Shown here piece after piece: positions 61,796-64,000 of a stretch of 64,000 nucleotides of DNA. This DNA is from Limibacter armeniacum. GTDB taxonomy: Bacteria; Bacteroidota; Bacteroidia; Cytophagales; Flammeovirgaceae. The notes under the pieces were generated by a model. That model saw only the letters and a program-made list of their open reading frames with translations, made no database searches and was not told where the DNA came from. A program made the translations under genes and the position numbers. The stretch is taken from positions 2,109,500 to 2,173,499 of the forward strand of contig NZ_JBAJNO010000008.1 in the NCBI RefSeq assembly GCF_036880985.1, read 5' to 3'. Position 1 is the stretch's first letter; each line of letters begins with the position of its first letter.

Positions 61796-62441
61796 TTCAA
61801 TAAGTAGGTAGTGTATTGTTTTTATTGATAATAATTTACTAATCTAAAGTTACATTCATACAGTGATTTTTTTAGAATTCGTATTGTATTCATTGTAAAC
61901 CCCTTAAAAGTCTAATATTTGAGGGGTTTATTGTTTTTTATAATAAGGGTGATATGGGGTTATAATACTGATCTTACTTGCGATTTTATTTATTTATGAA
62001 ATTATTAAATGAATATGTAATTTTTAATACTTATTACGTTTGAGTTGTATTGATGCTCAATTGTTAGAAGATGAGAAGTGAGTGTTTATGATTAATATTA
62101 AGTATGTGATTGGTATTCTATACTCAATAGAATATATGAATAGTTTGTGTGTTGATATTTGATTGGTTTTGATGTAGTTGTAAGTAATAAGGGTTCGTTT
62201 TAAATAAATTTTTATTATCATTTTTAAGTTACTGTTGTAAATTATTTCAACCATTTATCGAGTTTTTAGTGCTTAATCAGTATCAATAGTACACATGTGT
62301 AATGTTTTACTGTAGTGGATTTTTTGTTATTGGATTTTACTTGCTTAGTTTTTCTGTTTTAGAATGGCCGAAATAACTAAAGGTTAGTGATACTTTTAAT
62401 GGAAGATGAAGCACTGAAATTCTCAACCAGAATTAATACTT
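61796..62441. other. Long AT-rich spacer before the metzincin lipoprotein
   Basis: About 645 bases with strongly AT-rich sequence. It holds a terminator-like hairpin at 61897-61937. A 65-codon frame on the minus strand at 62057-62254 (Ile/Tyr/Asn-rich) looks like chance in AT-rich DNA and is left out. Confidence 0.5.
61897..61937 (+). terminator. Isolated terminator-like hairpin
   Basis: AAACCCCT / AGGGGTTT with a 17-base loop, then ATTGTTTTTTA. It does not follow any called gene on the plus strand, so it may end a small RNA or act as a guard before the downstream operon. Confidence 0.6.
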
Positions 62442-63668
62442 ATGGAAAAAAACAAACTTTTTTATGTTGTGCTTACCATATTGGTACTGATAACTTTTGG
62501 GTGTAGTGATCAGGATGATTCAGGAGGAGTTTACCAGCCTAATTACCTTCCAAGTTTAGACGCAGCAACATTACCGGCTAGTAATAGAGCTATGATTATG
62601 TTTGAGGATGATGAGAGTCCATCTAAGATGTATGATAAAAATGATCGTTGGTTTAGGGTAAATCAACCATTACAAGTCGTTCAAAATGGTAAAGATTCAG
62701 TGCAGATTTCATTGTATTCGCCTGTTGGCTTATCTGATGTTAAAATCTATGCAAAACTGCCAAATTATGACAAGCGATTCGTGATTTTCAATTTTTCTCA
62801 TATACCAGCTTTTCACCGTTCATTTCATAAAATACCATTGACAGAGGGAGATTTTGATTATGAATTGGAAACGGGTAATGCTGTTACAATCGATAAGATA
62901 GAAGGGTTTTCTTCAGGAGCTATAGAGTTTTCAGTTGAATCAGAGGATCCTCTTTTTCTTAAATTCCAAAAAATTAAATCAACTCACTTAGTTCAATTTC
63001 ATGATGCCTATCATATTAATGAATATGGTAAATTTCTACCTATGAACCCTGTACTAGCAAAAGAAGCAATTACTATGATTATTAATTATTCATATGCTTT
63101 AAGTCATCCAATCTATTATGATACCTTTACCAATTTTGATGCTTACAAAAAAGATCAAGCTGAGCTTGCGGGTACTTCTATAAATGGCGCAACAGACTGG
63201 CATGGCAATGCCGCAGATTCAGTTGGTTACTATGATTATTTTACAAAAGATGAAATTGAAAACATATATGGGTATTATCTTGATGATCGAACTCTATATA
63301 TGGCAATGGTAGGTGGAAGTGCAGCATGGGGAGGTGGACCACTAGCTTCACAATGGGAATCTAGCTACATAAGAGGGCACTGGTTGGGTGATATGTCTAT
63401 ATGGTCGCATGAATATTCTCATCATATTGGATATAGTCACAGTAGCAATTTGGCTAATAGTGGTGAAGGAGGAGGGCAGCAAGAAATGCTGACTCAGTTT
63501 TATAAGTATTTGATTTACTTAGAAGATCTTCCATTTACAGACCCTGAAATTTTAAAAGGATGGACAAAAACGGAATACTTGAGTGGTACATACCAAAAGC
63601 CAGTTTTTGAGATCAATGACAACAATCCGTTTTTGTTAAAATATAAAGGAGAAGGCAAATGGAATTAA
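62442..63668 (+). CDS. Metzincin-motif zinc metallopeptidase lipoprotein
   Basis: A 408-residue lipoprotein (lipobox ITFGC, Cys21, then SDQDD, an acidic stretch that fits surface export). An N-terminal beta region (about 40-180) precedes a peptidase domain. WSHEYSHHIGYSHSSN carries the full metzincin zinc site HExxHxxGxxH (His323, Glu324, His327, His333); Met349 in GGQQEMLTQFYKYL may be the Met-turn. The family is not recognised beyond the motif. The next gene overlaps or closely follows and encodes another lipoprotein, so the two form an operon. Substrate and host role are unknown. Confidence 0.72.
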   Translation: MEKNKLFYVVLTILVLITFGCSDQDDSGGVYQPNYLPSLDAATLPASNRAMIMFEDDESPSKMYDKNDRWFRVNQPLQVVQNGKDSVQISLYSPVGLSDVKIYAKLPNYDKRFVIFNFSHIPAFHRSFHKIPLTEGDFDYELETGNAVTIDKIEGFSSGAIEFSVESEDPLFLKFQKIKSTHLVQFHDAYHINEYGKFLPMNPVLAKEAITMIINYSYALSHPIYYDTFTNFDAYKKDQAELAGTSINGATDWHGNAADSVGYYDYFTKDEIENIYGYYLDDRTLYMAMVGGSAAWGGGPLASQWESSYIRGHWLGDMSIWSHEYSHHIGYSHSSNLANSGEGGGQQEMLTQFYKYLIYLEDLPFTDPEILKGWTKTEYLSGTYQKPVFEINDNNPFLLKYKGEGKWN

Positions 63669-63682
63669 TAAATACAATCAGC

Positions 63683-64000
63683 ATGAACAGGGTACTTATA
63701 TTAGTTTTATCTCTTTGCCTATTTTCTAATTGTAGTAAAGAAGATAACATTGAACCTACCAATTATATATACTATTATCCTACAGATACAGATGAAATTA
63801 CAGCTGCATCAATTGGGGACGGAACAGGAACATTTGATCCGAAAGGAATCGCAATTTCTAATGATACATTATATGTATGTAATGGAAATGTCTTAGAAAT
63901 ATTTGATGCTATTACGCTTGATCACATTAAGACTATTACACATTATAAAAAAGGTGATATTTCTATCCAATTATCCTATTTATCTTCTATTAGTATTGAT
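63683..64000 (+). CDS. Beta-propeller-like lipoprotein (3' end outside window)
   Basis: The frame from ATG 63683 reads MNRVLILVLSLCLFSNC (Cys17) then SKEDNIEP, a lipobox with acidic residues after it. An in-frame ATG at 63659 overlaps the end of the previous gene and would add eight codons. The visible mature part (GTGTFDPKGIAISNDTLYVC, NGNVLEIFDAITLDHIKTIT) looks like NHL/YncE propeller blades. Only 106 codons are in the window, so domain count and length are unknown. Co-transcribed with the metzincin gene. Confidence 0.7.
   Translation, partial: MNRVLILVLSLCLFSNCSKEDNIEPTNYIYYYPTDTDEITAASIGDGTGTFDPKGIAISNDTLYVCNGNVLEIFDAITLDHIKTITHYKKGDISIQLSYLSSISID

Noticed and set aside
62057-62254. 65-codon minus-strand frame
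   Set aside because: Ile/Tyr/Asn-rich translation expected of very AT-rich non-coding DNA.

Overview
The window reads as a chromosome segment of a Bacteroidota bacterium, most likely a marine-type cytophagian (Cytophagales, Flammeovirga/Persicobacter-like). The case rests on several things: a PorE-like OmpA protein, a protein ending like a type IX secretion sorting domain, lipoproteins with acidic residues just after the lipobox Cys, TAnnTTTG promoter boxes instead of sigma70 boxes, a Bacteroidota Gre-like factor, and a YbiT-type ABC-F protein. I see no rRNA, tRNA, CRISPR array or intact insertion sequence. Most genes are housekeeping or envelope genes; the part from about 46.3 to 55.4 kb looks accessory.

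1-9.2 kb: the 5' part of xseA, a TPR gene overlapping it, lolA, then a GH144-GH43 glycosidase pair on the opposite strand, then ftsK. The lolA-ftsK neighbourhood usual in this phylum is split by the glycosidase block. 9.4-19.3 kb: pncB, a PorE-like OmpA/PD40 protein, a membrane GAF protein, arginine decarboxylase, a polysaccharide flippase and a soluble hybrid histidine kinase. 19.5-33 kb: a GH10-like lipid-free exported hydrolase, a small lipoprotein, a prolyl oligopeptidase, pgeF, typA, two tandem LptF/LptG permeases, a TerB-like protein, thiL and a secreted protein made of two sorting-domain-like units.

33.4-39.1 kb is a cobalamin (or cobinamide) uptake locus on the minus strand. A well-preserved cobalamin riboswitch with its own promoter precedes a BtuF-like binding lipoprotein, a BtuB-like TonB receptor, a BtuG-like surface beta-propeller and cobU. 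At the end sits a small membrane-protein gene interrupted by one in-frame TGA. A strong terminator lies between btuG and cobU, and a TAnnTTTG promoter box lies inside its loop.

39.2-46.3 kb: an MscS channel with a duplicated periplasmic domain, a Gre-like factor, a YbiT-like ABC-F ATPase whose two composite ATP sites are asymmetric, a small membrane protein, and a Crp/Fnr regulator followed by an NAD(P)H oxidoreductase. 46.3-55.4 kb: a 141-bp element with perfect 16-bp terminal inverted repeats, a SpoIIE-type phosphatase, a HEAT-like protein, a relic of the same repeat, an IS30-type HTH protein without a visible catalytic domain, and a run of small orphan proteins that resemble toxin-immunity neighbourhoods, each closed by its own hairpin. 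55.6-64 kb: a YtcJ-like amidohydrolase lipoprotein, a DJ-1/Hsp31 protein, a conserved outer-membrane/small-protein pair, a GNAT acetyltransferase, and a metzincin-motif lipoprotein followed by a beta-propeller-like lipoprotein cut by the window edge.

All family assignments come from reading the translated sequences; no database search was run.
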